This document shows, piece by piece, positions 47,250-57,887 of a stretch of 64,000 bases of DNA. Both the position numbers and the translations under genes were made by a program. Each line of letters opens with the position of its first letter. Position 1 is the first letter of the stretch. The notes beneath the pieces were generated by a model. That model was not told the origin of the DNA. It saw only the letters and a list, made by a program, of their open reading frames with translations, and ran no database searches. Source of the stretch: Reticulitermes lucifugus (Eukaryota > Arthropoda > Insecta > Blattodea > Rhinotermitidae); assembly GCA_026260175.1 (NCBI GenBank), contig JAKCWW010000367.1, positions 43,956 through 107,955 of the forward strand. Reading direction: 5' to 3'.

Positions 47250-47610
47250 GCGCCTACCAGCAGTGGGATGTAGCTGAGTCAGACGGTCTGTTGTCGATCA
47301 TGATGCCACATGCGTTGCACATGGCACAGTTTCCAAGCCGATGTATTATTTTCACGGTATGTTGAAACGCGGATTGTAGCGTTATTTGTATACGTTGTCC
47401 CGTAATATCAGTGGTTGTCCCAGCACTGGTCGTGAATAATATTATCTGGGATGTGACGCCTTGCATTCTCGCAACGTTTCGAGGTCGCCTACCGCCTCTA
47501 TCTCCTACTGTTTTTATGCCGTTGAGATGGATGCAGCACGTTCCTCCAAAACGCTGATGTCTGTCTATGACACTAACAGCTGACATACCCAAGAGACTGT
47601 TAATCTTCAG
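47250..47610 (-). repeat. Dispersed repeat, relative of the GATGTTACGCC/CAACGTTTCG family
   Basis: On + GGGATGTGACGCCTTGCATTC then CGCAACGTTTCGAGG and CACGTTCCTCCAAAACGCTG, which is the order of words of the foldback repeats at 39.3 and 57.3 kb. Confidence 0.55.
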
Positions 47611-47639
47611 TGTTGGCTGCTAATTTGTATTTCAGCACA

Positions 47640-47816
47640 CTGTTCTTAAACACGGAAAGGATTGTGAGTTTTGATGTACTCTCGGTGGTCACTGTGAAGA
47701 TTGGTGTCTTCTGGAATATGACGTCGTGTACCGACGTTTTGGAGGACCCTGCTGCGTTCGTCATCATGCTAGGTGAATGGTTTGATGATAATGGTGGCGA
47801 CAGGGTCCTCTGATAT
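47640..47816 (+). repeat. Dispersed foldback-type repeat
   Basis: GTCTTCTGGAATATGACGTCGTG followed by TACCGACGTTTTGGAGGACC and, inverted, CAGGGTCCTCTGA. Same family as 39240-39425. Confidence 0.55.
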
Positions 47817-48488
47817 TTAGGTACACTTATATCACACTACACGGCGTCACGTACGATATGACAGCCATCTACTACAAAGAAGATTTTTGATCATGTACGA
47901 GTATATGACCTCCAAGCATGTAGACATGCATCTCACTGAGTCACCAATCACTTGGGTCCCTTTCTCATATAATTCTGTAGTCTGCTGACAATAGCAATCG
48001 CGCACAGTCAGCTGTGCTTCGGCTTCCCTGCAGAGGCTCACTGGCACGAAAATCGCAGCAGTACTGGTCCCTGGTGGTCGAAAAATGTGGTGACTATTAC
48101 CTAGCCGCTAGCTTTTTCGTTCTTGAAGTTTTGCCCATGGGAGGGACTTTGGATATTTTTGCTGCATGTTAGAACCCTTCGACTTTGTTCCGTAGCAGTA
48201 ACATTGAAGGTTCGTCACGGAGCCGTAGTGGGAGGGTTCCTATTGAAGCTCGACCTCCGTTAATCCTACACTAATGAACCTCCCTTGTAATTAGGTATCT
48301 GTCTGCATAACTACTCACCCTGTCTTGTAATACACATCACTGGCTGTGATGCCTTTCCTTTTCTTCCCCGTTCGTGTCGATAAAACTGGTATCTCCATCT
48401 TCGTTTATGCATTAGTTGGAACTGCACTGAATGCGTTTATTAACATAATATCGTGACCTGTATTTACTTTGGCTCATTTATTTAGTTA
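47817..48488. other. Non-coding, no gene seen
   Basis: No recognised motif. Confidence 0.4.
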
Positions 48489-48500
48489 ATTGATTTAGTT

Positions 48501-48787
48501 GCCGATCCAGTGGCCGTGAGGTCTAAGGCGTGGGTCTTCGGCCGCTCGCTTGCTAGGATCGNNNNNNNNNNNNNNNNNNNNNNNNNNNNNNNNNNNNNNN
48601 NNNNNNNNNNNNNNNNNNNNNNNNNNNNNNNNNNNNNNNNNNNNNNNNNNNNNNNNNNNNNNNNNNNNNNNNNNNNNNNNNNNNNNNNNCCGACTGTGGT
48701 GTGTCTCTCAGTGTGATCAAAAGAAATTCCACCTCGACACTGAAACGGGAAATCCGGAGTAGGTAGAAGAGGACGACTAAAAAAAAT
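48501..48787 (+). mobile_element. tRNA-derived SINE, family 2, with target duplication
   Basis: The head GCCGATCCAGTGGCCGTGAG matches the 46581 copy. The 12-bp duplication ATTGATTTAGTT is exact at 48489-48500 and 48788-48799. The middle (48562-48689) is N. Confidence 0.93.
48562..48689. other. Assembly gap (128 N)
   Basis: Run of N wholly inside the SINE. Confidence 0.99.
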
Positions 48788-48934
48788 ATTGATTTAGTTA
48801 ATTCGGTTAGTTGCTTAATTATTTTACTTTTAGATGAATTAACAAATAGTAAAGTGCATTTTCTATATTCTTCTAGTCTTCTCTGTTAAAACTTGAAAAT
48901 TAAAATACGTAATCTGTAAATTTACCCTTTTCTT

Positions 48935-49200
48935 ATATGGATGTGTAACGTGGAGCATAGAATGAAGGGGCTTCAGGATGTTACGCTGAAAAAAGTATTC
49001 AGACCTAAGAAGCCCAATGCAATGAAAAATAGCATAAAATTACATAATGAGGCACTTTGTGGCTTTTACTTTCTAACAGGCCTTATTAGTTTGATGAACT
49101 CGAGAAGGATGGAATTGGCAGATTGGACTAATGCACAGAGTGTTTTTGTTGAGAAAGGAAAATTCCACTCGTAGAGTAGGAGGAGGAGGATGACATTGTC
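48935..49200 (+). mobile_element. LINE 3' end, degraded
   Basis: The open frame reads VEHRMKGLQDVTLKKVF, KLHNEALCGFY and SRRMELADW. These are the FENxVLRKIFGPKR, KLHNEELHxLY and SRRMRWAGHV blocks of the same LINE as at 4195-4580, diverged. No polymerase core is present. Confidence 0.75.
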
Positions 49201-50413
49201 CTCTTGGTAGAAACTACACCATAATAATGTACAGAGAAGTGGAGGCAAATGTGTATCTAATATCGTAATTAGATAATTGACCTCCGCCGTCTTATCCCCA
49301 GGGTAAAGCCCCGCCAGTGAATCATTCTGCAAATACGAGCATGTTTTATTTGTATCAAAACCAAAATTTTAAAACTCAAAATCCCCAAAAGCTTATCAGG
49401 ATACTATTATTGCCTAAAGACTGGGCAGCCCTCATGGTCTGTCTGAACTTGGTGACCCGTAACTTCGCGTATGACCTGCTTGCAAACACTGCAACATGAA
49501 TACTGGCGATGTGATATAAATGTAACAGAAGAAGGATGTGATCCAAGAGGTGTGTTTTGTTTGTACTCGGGGCTGAAAATTTAAGTGCTAAGAAAGGACC
49601 TAATCTTGGTCGGAAGATCCCGTTTCATGCATGTATATGAGTTAATTCATCTTGGTGTAGTGAAATTTAATTTAAAATATTAAGGGAAGAGGCATCTATT
49701 TACGTTTTATTATTATTTTATTATTTAGTTTATTATTTATTATTTATTTACTACACCTAGGCCTCCCAATAAGGCCTCTTTCTCGTAAAGGTTTTCAGTT
49801 AAAAGTTTGTAAGCATTTGATAAGGTCAAGACGGGAGTGCAATATTAATTGCGCTGTTTCTTAGAAAAATATTATATATTGTGTATTGATTTCAGTCTCA
49901 AAATAAAAGGTTTTTAAACTGGCAATGGACCATTGGGCTTTATAAAACGGACAACTTCTTACATGCGTAGAAACTGCTAATATTCTGAAAAAAAAGACGC
50001 CAAATATATAGTCACTATGTTTCTTCTTTTCTTTTTCCGTTATCAGCGTTGCACAGACAAACGTCGTTCCATGGCGACTGAAATTTCTCCTTCCATCATT
50101 TCCTTGGACGGACTATGTCTCGTCTTTCTATTCGGTTATGAATGCGTACCCCCCACGGCATTTGTTCCACATGTTCATGTCATTTCCTTTGATGTTTTTG
50201 GTGTTCTGGTTTATTTTCAGTTTTTGGTATTTTTTTATATTTCTTTGCTTCTCATTTTATCTGTCACAGTGACTCCTCATGTAAGTTTTAGAAACTTTAT
50301 CTTAGATATTTATTGTTTTTGTTGTGTGATGAAATGAACAAAGTATGACGAGGGTTATGAAGTCGAGCTTTAAAGTTGTCCATTCCATGTATTTCGGATC
50401 AGCGTATTCGTCT
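49201..50413. other. Non-coding, no gene seen
   Basis: AT-rich with a (TTAT)n-like stretch near 49708-49750. The frame at 50017-50337 is Phe/Val-rich from T-rich composition. Confidence 0.4.
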
Positions 50414-50464
50414 ATTAAACCAACAAAATATACAGTATCAAGTACATATAAATAGCAGAGACAC

Positions 50465-50508
50465 TACCCCGACACGTTTCGGTAAAAATACACCATCTTC
50501 AGGGGGTA
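50465..50508 (-). ncRNA. Hammerhead-like motif, best copy
   Basis: Minus strand: helix I TACCCC (50508-50503), CTGAAGA (50502-50496), an extra T, stem II GGT...ACC region, GAAA (50480-50477), C-GT-G, the canonical cleavage triplet GTC (50473-50471), then GGGGTA (50470-50465) which closes helix I with six perfect pairs. Predicted cleavage is between 50471 and 50470 on the minus strand. Only the extra T before stem II departs from the standard core. Confidence 0.55.
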
Positions 50509-50644
50509 CTATATTTTAATTATAAGATTTTAAACTGTACATATGTATTATCTATACACGAGTTATGTCAACTGCAGATCATACTACATACAACTCTGTA
50601 AATATTATTTCACCATTTGTAGCTGGTTTTAACCTTGGCTTGTG

Positions 50645-50688
50645 TACTCCCTGAGGATGGTATATCTTTACCGAAACATGTTGGGGTA
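50645..50688 (+). ncRNA. Hammerhead-like motif in the right arm
   Basis: Helix I TACTCC (50645-50650) pairs with GGGGTA (50683-50688), five Watson-Crick pairs and one G-T. CTGAGGA (50651-50657), an extra T, stem II GGTA/TACC with a 6-base loop, GAAA (50673-50676), C-AT-G and GTT (50680-50682). Confidence 0.5.
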
Positions 50689-50749
50689 GTGTCTGTGCTA
50701 TTTATATGTTGTGCATATGTTGTGATATTGTGCATTTGGTTGGTTTAAT

Positions 50750-51890
50750 GAATAAATGAATGCATGAAGTCGAGCAAATTGAATTAGTCAATTACAGTAC
50801 AAGTGAAGTTAAATAATGAGGACTATTGATGATACGTAAGTGGTATAGAAACTGTAGTCCGTTGTCTATTAAGATATTATAGTTTTGCTGTTTGCAGCTG
50901 TTTTACGAATTGAAAGAATAATGTATTTAACTTTTTAAGAGGTTTATACAAGGAGTCCTAGCAAAACTTACCAAACCTAATTTCAAGTTGCTTAGGTTTC
51001 TAGTGCTATATATTTACGAGTGTTATTTATTTATTTTGGTAGAGTACATATTACTCTATTTAAGTGAAGATTCTATCCAGGATAAATATTTCGAGCATCA
51101 CATCAAGTCTCTTATCGTAGCAATGTTTTCTGATTGCTGACCTCAAATGCCTTTCCTTTAACTGGGTGTAGTTACGTTTATGAAATGTGACCTTACAAAG
51201 TTTTACCTCTGTTTCCAGTCGTTAATTAGCTATTATCGTGAAGGCCAGAGCTAAGATTTTTTAGCAGTAACGCCACTTTATTTTACATTTTACAAAACCA
51301 TTAAATTAATAAAAGCGCCCTCTTTTTCTAGCTGTGTTATCATACACATACTTTTATTCTAAAGGATTTTGCCGCTCCAGCTTCCAAAGTTCACCCTTTT
51401 GCCACATTGTTCGAAATTAAAAATTAAAAAGGCTTCGTGTGGCCTCTAATGGCATAATATTCGTACCTAGTTTCGTAACAATCGGTCAGTCGATGTAAAA
51501 TTAAACTCGCACACAAGGACAACGTAATGGCCTCATATGCTTATTTTTTTATTTTCTACGAATGCAATTGTGACGAAATTGAATTGAAGAACAGGAGACA
51601 CAGATGCTAGCTAATGTCGAATTATCCGTGTATAGATCCTCTTTGCGTCTCTTTAATGTAACATATATGTTGAATCATCGCTTAAGAATACGTAAAAGTT
51701 ACTGCTCTCTTATTTTGTTCTTAAAATATTAACACCAAATCTTCATATCCCTGATACAATAGTAAAATACTGTGCTTAGTTTAATATTCCGCAAGGTACT
51801 TAGTATGCTCTTGCGTTGTTTATTTCACATGTAACGTAACGTGTGGAATATTATGGACCTACTCTTAACATGTGTGTGTATGCGTGCGTC

Positions 51891-51892
<2 letters not shown>
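50750..51892. other. Non-coding; old dispersed repeat near 51300-51530
   Basis: The segment with GGCCTCTAATGGCATAATATTC and AACAATCGGTCAGTCGATG parallels 7835-7910. No gene is recognised. Confidence 0.4.

Positions 51893-51925
<33 letters not shown>
51893..51925. repeat. Microsatellite (GT)n
   Basis: About 16 GT units. Confidence 0.95.
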
Positions 51926-51928
<3 letters not shown>

Positions 51929-52544
51929 CCGTTCCCCTCATCCAAAGATGAATCTCCTGGGAAATAACACCAGCAAGATTTATATGGACGTATAGGGCTC
52001 TTCTTTGCACAGGACATTATAAATGAAATTTTCTTCCTATTCTGTGCCTTGCGTTCCAAACAAACTCATCAATCCTGTTCTACACAGGAAATTTCCAACA
52101 AATAACTTCGTACCTTTTATACTAGTGTTACTAAACCTCTTGAAGTAACCATACTGGCTCATTGTATGTAAGTATTCAAAATATCATTGTTATTCGATTA
52201 TATCTAGCGTTGGTAATCAGGAGCATCAGGTTTGAGGTTTCCATGGCGTTGAAGATTGATGCTGTGCTCTTCTGTATTATGATTTATTGCTGGTTATCTA
52301 CGTTTCGGAACCACCTGCTCTTTCCTTCCCGCATGACAAGTTGTCACTACTAAGTATGAAACACAAGACCTAAAGATGAATTAAAATCGTGATTCTATTT
52401 ACCTATTATACAACACAAAATATGTCTTGCCAGGCTGTTTATATATACCCGCTGCTGTTTCGTCGCTAGGCAGAACAGTTTCTTTTCCAAACTGTAGGCT
52501 ATATAGCAGCGGATGTTACCCTGGTATTAAATGTACAACAAATT
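51926..52544. other. Non-coding, no gene seen
   Basis: No recognised motif. Confidence 0.4.
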
Positions 52545-52860
52545 AAGGTAGGAACCAGGACAGGGTGGTCACTGTAGTGACTTGCTTTCAGGAAGGACGA
52601 CTGAAGTATCGGGGCTAGATTTCAGATAAAGGCAGCGACTTTCTCTTCCCCACAGCAACCATACCAATTCTGGTACCCACAATCTTTCGTGGACTGTGAG
52701 TACCGGATGCTGTTCTTCTGGGGTTAAGGTGGTCGAAGTGTGAAACTGACCACTCACCTCCATCTAAGGTCGAGATCGTGAAAGTATGTATCGTTACCTC
52801 CATTCCCTCATACGTCTCCATGGCGTTGTGTTTAATTAAGCACAGGGACAGCTTTAATTG
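52545..52860 (+). mobile_element. SINE, family 5, diverged
   Basis: In the antisense direction it gives the LDGGEW...HFDHLNPR...GTH string typical of these SINE bodies, and on + it has CTCATACGTCTCCATGGCG, the 3' word of family 5. The B-box (near 52602-52616) is degraded. The 136-codon minus frame at 52615-53025 is explained by this element. Confidence 0.55.
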
Positions 52861-53050
52861 TTTTTGCCTTCGCTTAGAATGTAGTGTACCATATGCTGAA
52901 GATTCCCTGGTGAGCGAGTCCATGTGCATATACCGGTTCTTTGAGATCATAAAGCACGAAGGGATGGGTACGTAAGCACCCTCATGCCCGATACGTTGTT
53001 CTTTAGTCGTGCTTTTTTCCCCCAAGATCGATTATTCCATAGCAGTAAGG

Positions 53051-53305
53051 ATGAGCACAAAAAGCTCTTCGGGAAGTTTTGTGGAACTTTTACTCGAGTG
53101 GCGAAGTTCGCAAGATAATGCGTCTGTCGAAAGTGAGATGCGAAAGTTTGGCCCCATCAAGACACTGTACAATTTTAGAGATCAAGATAACGTGTTTGAA
53201 GTAGACTGCAGAATTGAAGTATTTGTAGAGAAGTTCTACCAGACGTGGTTTACTTTGCTATTTCAAAGAGAGGACCAAACATATGGAGCAGGGTTTGTGA
53301 CTTGA
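53051..53305 (+). CDS. Unidentified open frame, 84 codons (unproven)
   Basis: ATG at 53051 to a stop ending at 53305. The peptide has a mixed, protein-like composition (acidic middle, aromatic C-terminal half with F and W) and no repeat in this window explains it. No motif, splice border or polyadenylation signal is evident. It may be a chance frame or part of an old pseudogene. Confidence 0.12.
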   Translation: MSTKSSSGSFVELLLEWRSSQDNASVESEMRKFGPIKTLYNFRDQDNVFEVDCRIEVFVEKFYQTWFTLLFQREDQTYGAGFVT

Positions 53306-53379
53306 CGCTCAGGCCTTATTTTTCTGTTGGTACTCCGTTTCTTGGCTGAGACGTGCCTGTCCTGAGTTTTCGTCATTTT

Positions 53380-53520
53380 TCTAAAGTGCCCCCAGGCAAA
53401 TGCCAAGATATTACCTCACTTATGTCACGGCCACTTCCTTCCAACTTCCATTTCGTTATTCACTACTCACCATATCATTGGAAGTTGTATAGTCAGAGAC
53501 AGCCAGAATCGTAAAGTTAA
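53380..53520 (+). mobile_element. SINE family A, 3' part
   Basis: It contains ATGCCAAGATATTACCTCAC (53400-53419) followed by GGCCACTTCCTTCC (53429-53442) and an AATCGTAAAGTTAA end. This is the single-copy form of the segment that is tandemly amplified at 18305-19412. Confidence 0.6.
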
Positions 53521-54239
53521 TTATGAAAATATATATGAGCAAAGAGACTGAAACGCACAGGACAGTAAGAACTGTAAATACTTTCTACTGGCTTTCCTTG
53601 AGGCTAATGAATTAATTAATTTGTTTACCGAGAGTAAAAATATGTGGATACAAGTGTCAAAGACACGTTAAATAGGTTTTGCTTCCTGTGACGTATAAAC
53701 TTACGACCCCAGGCTTCAGACGCAAAAACTACTTCCAAAACTCCGTTGTGTGGTTACAACCGCAGCGTGTTTGACAAACCGGAGTTTGAACACACGACAC
53801 TCAAGTCTTCAGCTCTCCCTGCGATTCTCTGATGTTTTTGACCAATCTGAGACTCGGGTTCAATTCTTTTCCTTAAGATGAAATTTATTTTCGGTCATTC
53901 TGGTTTATCATTTAATGTTCTTTGTTGAACTTTACAAGCAGCATTTTACTGCAAAATGCGGAGACCGTGTTGAACGTCGTATGACATTCTGTATTTTCTC
54001 GGCGGTGTGTACCAAGTTCGTGGTTTGGTGGTGCGTAATGCCGTGATTTTCTTTCTCTTCGTTAATGATGTTGTGAAGAACATAGACAATACAGCTTTTA
54101 TTTATTTGGACGATGGACAACTTGAATTGTAGATGATGTGGAAGGAGACAGGGAGACTTGGAGTCGCATTGGGGAATCATAAAACACCCAAGTATAGTCG
54201 GTGTTCGTGCCGATAATTGAACTGGTTACTCCCTGAATA
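53521..54239. other. Non-coding, no gene seen
   Basis: A possible SINE B-box complement (GGAGTTTGAACACACGAC) lies near 53782-53799. Nothing else is recognised. Confidence 0.35.
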
Positions 54240-54425
54240 CAAGTCAGAAGAGTACTGATTGAGCCAACTTGCTCTTTGTGACGCCTTGCAGTCCGATAGA
54301 CTGGTACCATCCCTCTGTCCCAAGAAGAAATACCGTTGTGTCCCGAATATGATGGCAGCAGATTGGTCTGAAATGTTGCTGAAGTACACTTAGTCACATC
54401 CCAGAAGACCGCAATCTTAAAACCG
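54240..54425. repeat. Dispersed repeat, CTTCTGGGATGTGAC family
   Basis: It ends in GTCACATCCCAGAAGACCGCAATC, the shared outer word of the foldback family. The internal words (GATGGCAGCAGATTGG, TGAAATGTTG) are diverged. Confidence 0.6.
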
Positions 54426-55084
54426 ACTGCCGTGAGAAAATCAGATCTCGCTTACTTAGTAATGTATACATTATTACGCTTTACTGTATGTATACATGCA
54501 TTAAATCGTCATAACATTCATTCACTTATTGATTCATGGTAATTCGGTGATTGTATTATAGGCATTGTAGATCTCAAAGCCAGATACATGTATGACATGC
54601 GTTCAGGCTGTTAGAGATGATACAGTGTCGGGAGATAAGAGACATGACATTCATTATGAGGTGGGAAAAGTGATGATAGTTTATTAGATATGTGTGTGAT
54701 TCATGGTTGCTTAACAGCTGTTTGTCATGCACATGTATTGATTTTATTCATATATGGTTTGTTTAATGACGCTGTTAGTATGACAGGTTGGATAACATCA
54801 AGTAATAGAATGACTGGTAAGTGATGACGTGGAAAAGGATTTTGAAGGAAGCGGTCACAGTTGAATTAATTTGCCACCCGGAAATTTGCCTGGATGGACC
54901 AAGAGAAATAAAGAGAGGCCTTCGTCGAAATAGCGAGTGTTTCCGCCATCATTCGAAACAGGAACATTCCTATTATTCCTATTCCTATTCCTATTTGTTG
55001 TAATATGGGCCACATTGCTCTGTTGCTTTCGTGTTATTTTTGGGAATTGTTTAATGCAGTGTGTCAGTGCAGTTCCTCAAGAAG
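54426..55084. other. Non-coding; short (CCTATT)n near 54967-54996
   Basis: About five CCTATT units; no gene is recognised. Confidence 0.45.
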
Positions 55085-55440
55085 ATTGACGTAGATTCAG
55101 GGTGTTTGAGAACAGGCTGCGGAGGTGAATATAGGACCTAAGAGGGAGGCAATAACAGGGGGATGGAGAAGATCGCATAGTGAGGGACTTTATGATATGT
55201 ATTGTCATAAATTATTATGAGGGTCATCACGAAGCGAACAATGATATGGGAAAGGCATGTAGCACGCTTTGGAGAGATGACAGGTGCACACAAAACCGAA
55301 AAGCTTGAAAGAAGAGATCATGTAGGATGCTTAAGCTTAGATGGGGGATAGATTGAGGGAATAGAGTGCATGAATGTGTACAGAATCTTTTGGCTCAGGA
55401 CAGGGATTTGAGACTGATTGCGTGAATTCAGGCTTCCGTC
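55085..55440 (+). mobile_element. LINE 3' end, heavily degraded
   Basis: In broken frames: RVFENRL, GDGE/GGWRR-like, a MICI..YYEGHH zone at the SSPNIIR position, GKACSTLW, and AQDRDLRLIA. The order matches the LINE at 4195-4580. Many frameshifts and stops. Confidence 0.6.
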
Positions 55441-55451
55441 GGGATGTAATT

Positions 55452-55643
55452 GAGATCTTCGCTCTTCTGAGATGTTATGCAACGTAGATGGTAGTTAGTT
55501 ACCGACGTTTCGGAAACCTATCGGTCCCATCTTCAAGGGTGAAGCAGTTTCTCTTTGACATTTGAAGATGGGGCCGATAGGTAGTCCGAAACGTCGGTAA
55601 CTGCCATCTAAGTTGTATAACGTCCCAGAAGAGCGAAGATCTC
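55452..55643. repeat. 192-bp foldback repeat
   Basis: Outer arms GAGATCTTCGCTCTTCTG and its complement, inner arms with TTACCGACGTTTCGG and CCTATCGGTCCCATCTTCAA and their complements. The short centre holds about 25 bases. Relative of 21562-21835. The inner motif resembles the hammerhead-like core, but helix I cannot form. Confidence 0.88.
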
Positions 55644-56364
55644 TTGAACATTACATTTGTGTATAAACGGGGCATTCTTTAGTGGACAGTCTTAATAGCC
55701 TATTGTGTGCTCAAAAACGAATTTGCATCAGACATTAGTTGTTTAGTGAAGTTAAGAGATAATAAATAAGCCCCTTGTATGGCGAAATGAGCTATGCCGA
55801 CATCTATCTATAACGACCTGAGTAAAACCTCGAAGTATATCATCAGTAACCGATGTCCAGTTTGAGGTTTAAGTAAGTCAGCTCTACAATACCTATAAGG
55901 AGAATTACCGCAGTGACCCTAACCGTTTTTGTGGATAAATTGTGCAAATGTCAAATTCAATAACACTGCCAAAACCCTTGTCCCATAACGTGTTCCTCGG
56001 TCTGCGTTACTTCTGATGTGATCCTGCTAGTGTATTAACACCAGCATATACTATACAGGCCACCGTGTTCATATACTGTAATGCAGACATTCAGGGCCCG
56101 TCAGATTGAAGATGAAATATGCGACAGGCGTGTTAGTATGCATTGAAGTGAGCTGCACACTCGCGACACGAAGTGTGACGGTGCTTGTCAAGAATTTGGG
56201 CTGCCAAAGTTCGTCCTGTCTCTTTCAAAGTTTTCACATCGCCGGACCACCTTGCCGACGCAACTATGGCTGAGTCCTTATCATTAAAGTGTCTGTAAAA
56301 TAAGACCAAAAAAGTATGTAAAATCTCTGGAAGAAATTCAGATGTTTTTTTTTTGCCGTAGACG
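55644..56364. other. Non-coding, no gene seen
   Basis: No recognised motif. The start of the 159-codon minus frame (56133-56612) lies in the SINE that follows. Confidence 0.4.
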
Positions 56365-56645
56365 CCGCAAAACTCAGTTGGTACTGTAATCAGGCGGTGG
56401 GTCTCACGAACGGAGCATCGAGGTTTGATTCCCAGCAGGGGTAGTAAATATATATGTCCTCCATGGCGTCCGGACAGGTACTTTTTCCCACCCTCCTCCT
56501 GTTTAGTGGGTACATGGAGTAACGGAGCCGGAAGTGAAAGTAACCTCTCAGCTTTATCCAGTGCCCATTTAAGAGTGTAGGTAAAGGTAAAGTTCACCCT
56601 AGAACAGGCCACGAAGGCCCAGAGGAGAGTAGAGGTATAGCTTTA
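56365..56645 (+). mobile_element. tRNA-derived SINE plus a short repeat block
   Basis: AACTCAGTTGGTACTG and TCGAGGTTTGATTCCCAGC (56420-56438) are A- and B-box-like. The body has GTCCTCCATGGCGTCCGGACAGG. A further block, GGTAAAGGTAAAG...GGCCACGAAGGCCCAGAGG (56581-56620), is a separate common repeat joined to it. Confidence 0.7.
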
Positions 56646-56649
56646 CTCT

Positions 56650-56862
56650 TTCTTTAACTTCGGCGCTAGATGGGGGTGGGTGGTCAACGCCTCGGCCGTT
56701 TACCCCCGGGAATGACCCGATACCCATCGTACAGGAGGCTGAGTAGGCCCCAGGGCCGGTCTGGACGGGTGCTGAAAATTCGCCCCCACCGGGATTCTAT
56801 CCCCGGACCGTCCAACTCGTAGCGAGTCGCTTTATCGACTGCGCTATTCCGGCCCACCATTT
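56650..56862 (-). mobile_element. tRNA-derived SINE, family 4
   Basis: On + GGGTGGTCAACGCC, ACCCATCGTACAGGAGGCTG and CAGGGCCGGTCTGGACG, then the reversed tRNA-like head (GGGATTCTATCCCCGGACC at 56790-56808) ending in GCTATTCCGGCCC. Confidence 0.85.
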
Positions 56863-57304
56863 AAGAGTGCCGACATACCTCTGCTTCCCCATATGGTTTT
56901 GTGGCATTAGCGAAGGACAGAAACAATTTTAATGTATGTGACAGTAGTAACAAGTCCTCTTTTGGATTGGGAAGGGCTACGTTTCCGCATGTAGTTAACG
57001 ATTCCCACAAATAATCATTTCGTCGCACTCTTCTTGTACATGATGATCTTTGAAATTACAGTTTCACTAATTTTCGCGCAAAATTCGGAACCGTGATACG
57101 GACTGTACGTAGTCCTCACTGTTGTTTATTGCTGCTGCTTTATGGCTATACCGTTCACTACAAACGTCTCTGACTGCTACATAACGACAGAATATCTAGG
57201 TTTAGCCGTCTATGTCCTGTGTCAGGATAAATTATCAAGTGCAAAATTTGTGTAGGAACTCAATGATATTTGGTAATTTCAAACTGTTAAAATAAGACTG
57301 TAGT
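56863..57304. other. Non-coding, no gene seen
   Basis: No recognised motif. Confidence 0.4.
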
Positions 57305-57485
57305 CTAGTGGATTATGGTAACGTGTAATATCATAGGTAGTTACCAACATTTCGAAAGAATCTTCTTTCTAATTACTGAGGCAAAACACTCCTATCCTGA
57401 AAAGAGAGGCAGAAAATTCCTGCGAAAGTTTGCTACCCACCTACGAAACTACACGTTGTCGTCGACGACAACCACATACTTAAAG
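57305..57485. repeat. Foldback-type repeat
   Basis: GGTAGTTACCAACATTTCGAAAG on the left and GCGAAAGTTTGCTACCCACC on the right are inverted, and AGGCAGAAAATTCCTGCGAA is the family centre. Confidence 0.6.
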
Positions 57486-57887
57486 TAGGGACTTGCTTAT
57501 AATTATTTAGCTTTGTAAACAAAGTGCATTAAAATTATTTCAATTTTTCCCCCAAAGATTATCAGTGATGCTAACATCCAGATTTATTATTTTAAAATCT
57601 TGTGTCTATGATATGTTTGTTGTTAAATCCTCGCAGTAACCAGCGATTATTTTCTTAAACACATCGGTCGCTGTTGCAGTGAAGAAATGTGTTTACTGTC
57701 AGGTAGAAACTACCTTCCTTTATAATACATGAATTTAATTCTTAAAACTGCTAAGGTAAGTTTGTGTCAAAATATACCATGAAGATGAAGATGGAGTTGT
57801 GAACCTCATCACCGTGTGGGAAACATCACACACTTGCTGACAGTTGGCAACACGCAAGACCACCGTCAAGATGTGTGAAGATTTTCT
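57486..57887. other. Non-coding, no gene seen
   Basis: AT-rich to about 57760, then more GC-rich towards the hairpin that follows. A minus frame at 57735-57920 is unrecognised. Confidence 0.4.

Larger units (their letters stand above)
50414..50749. mobile_element. Foldback element with two opposed hammerhead-like motifs
   Basis: The inverted arms start ATTAAACCAAC (50414) and end with the complement GGTTGGTTTAAT (50749). Each arm, about 90-100 bp long, includes CATATAAATAGCA..GACACTACCCC and a hammerhead-like motif. The unique centre is about 130 bases of AT-rich sequence. No coding capacity. Confidence 0.75.

Noticed and set aside
52615-53025. 136-codon minus-strand open frame
   Set aside because: Its central part is the antisense of a family 5 SINE body; the rest has no motif.
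55562-55643. TTGAAGATGG...CCGAAACGTCGG in the foldback repeat as another hammerhead
   Set aside because: The core C is T, and the flanks (before TTGAAGA and after GTC) are not complementary in this copy, its partner arm or the 21.6-kb relative. Helix I cannot form.
56133-56612. 159-codon minus-strand open frame, the second longest in the window
   Set aside because: Most of it is the antisense of the SINE at 56365-56645, including its B-box. No motif or splice border supports a gene.
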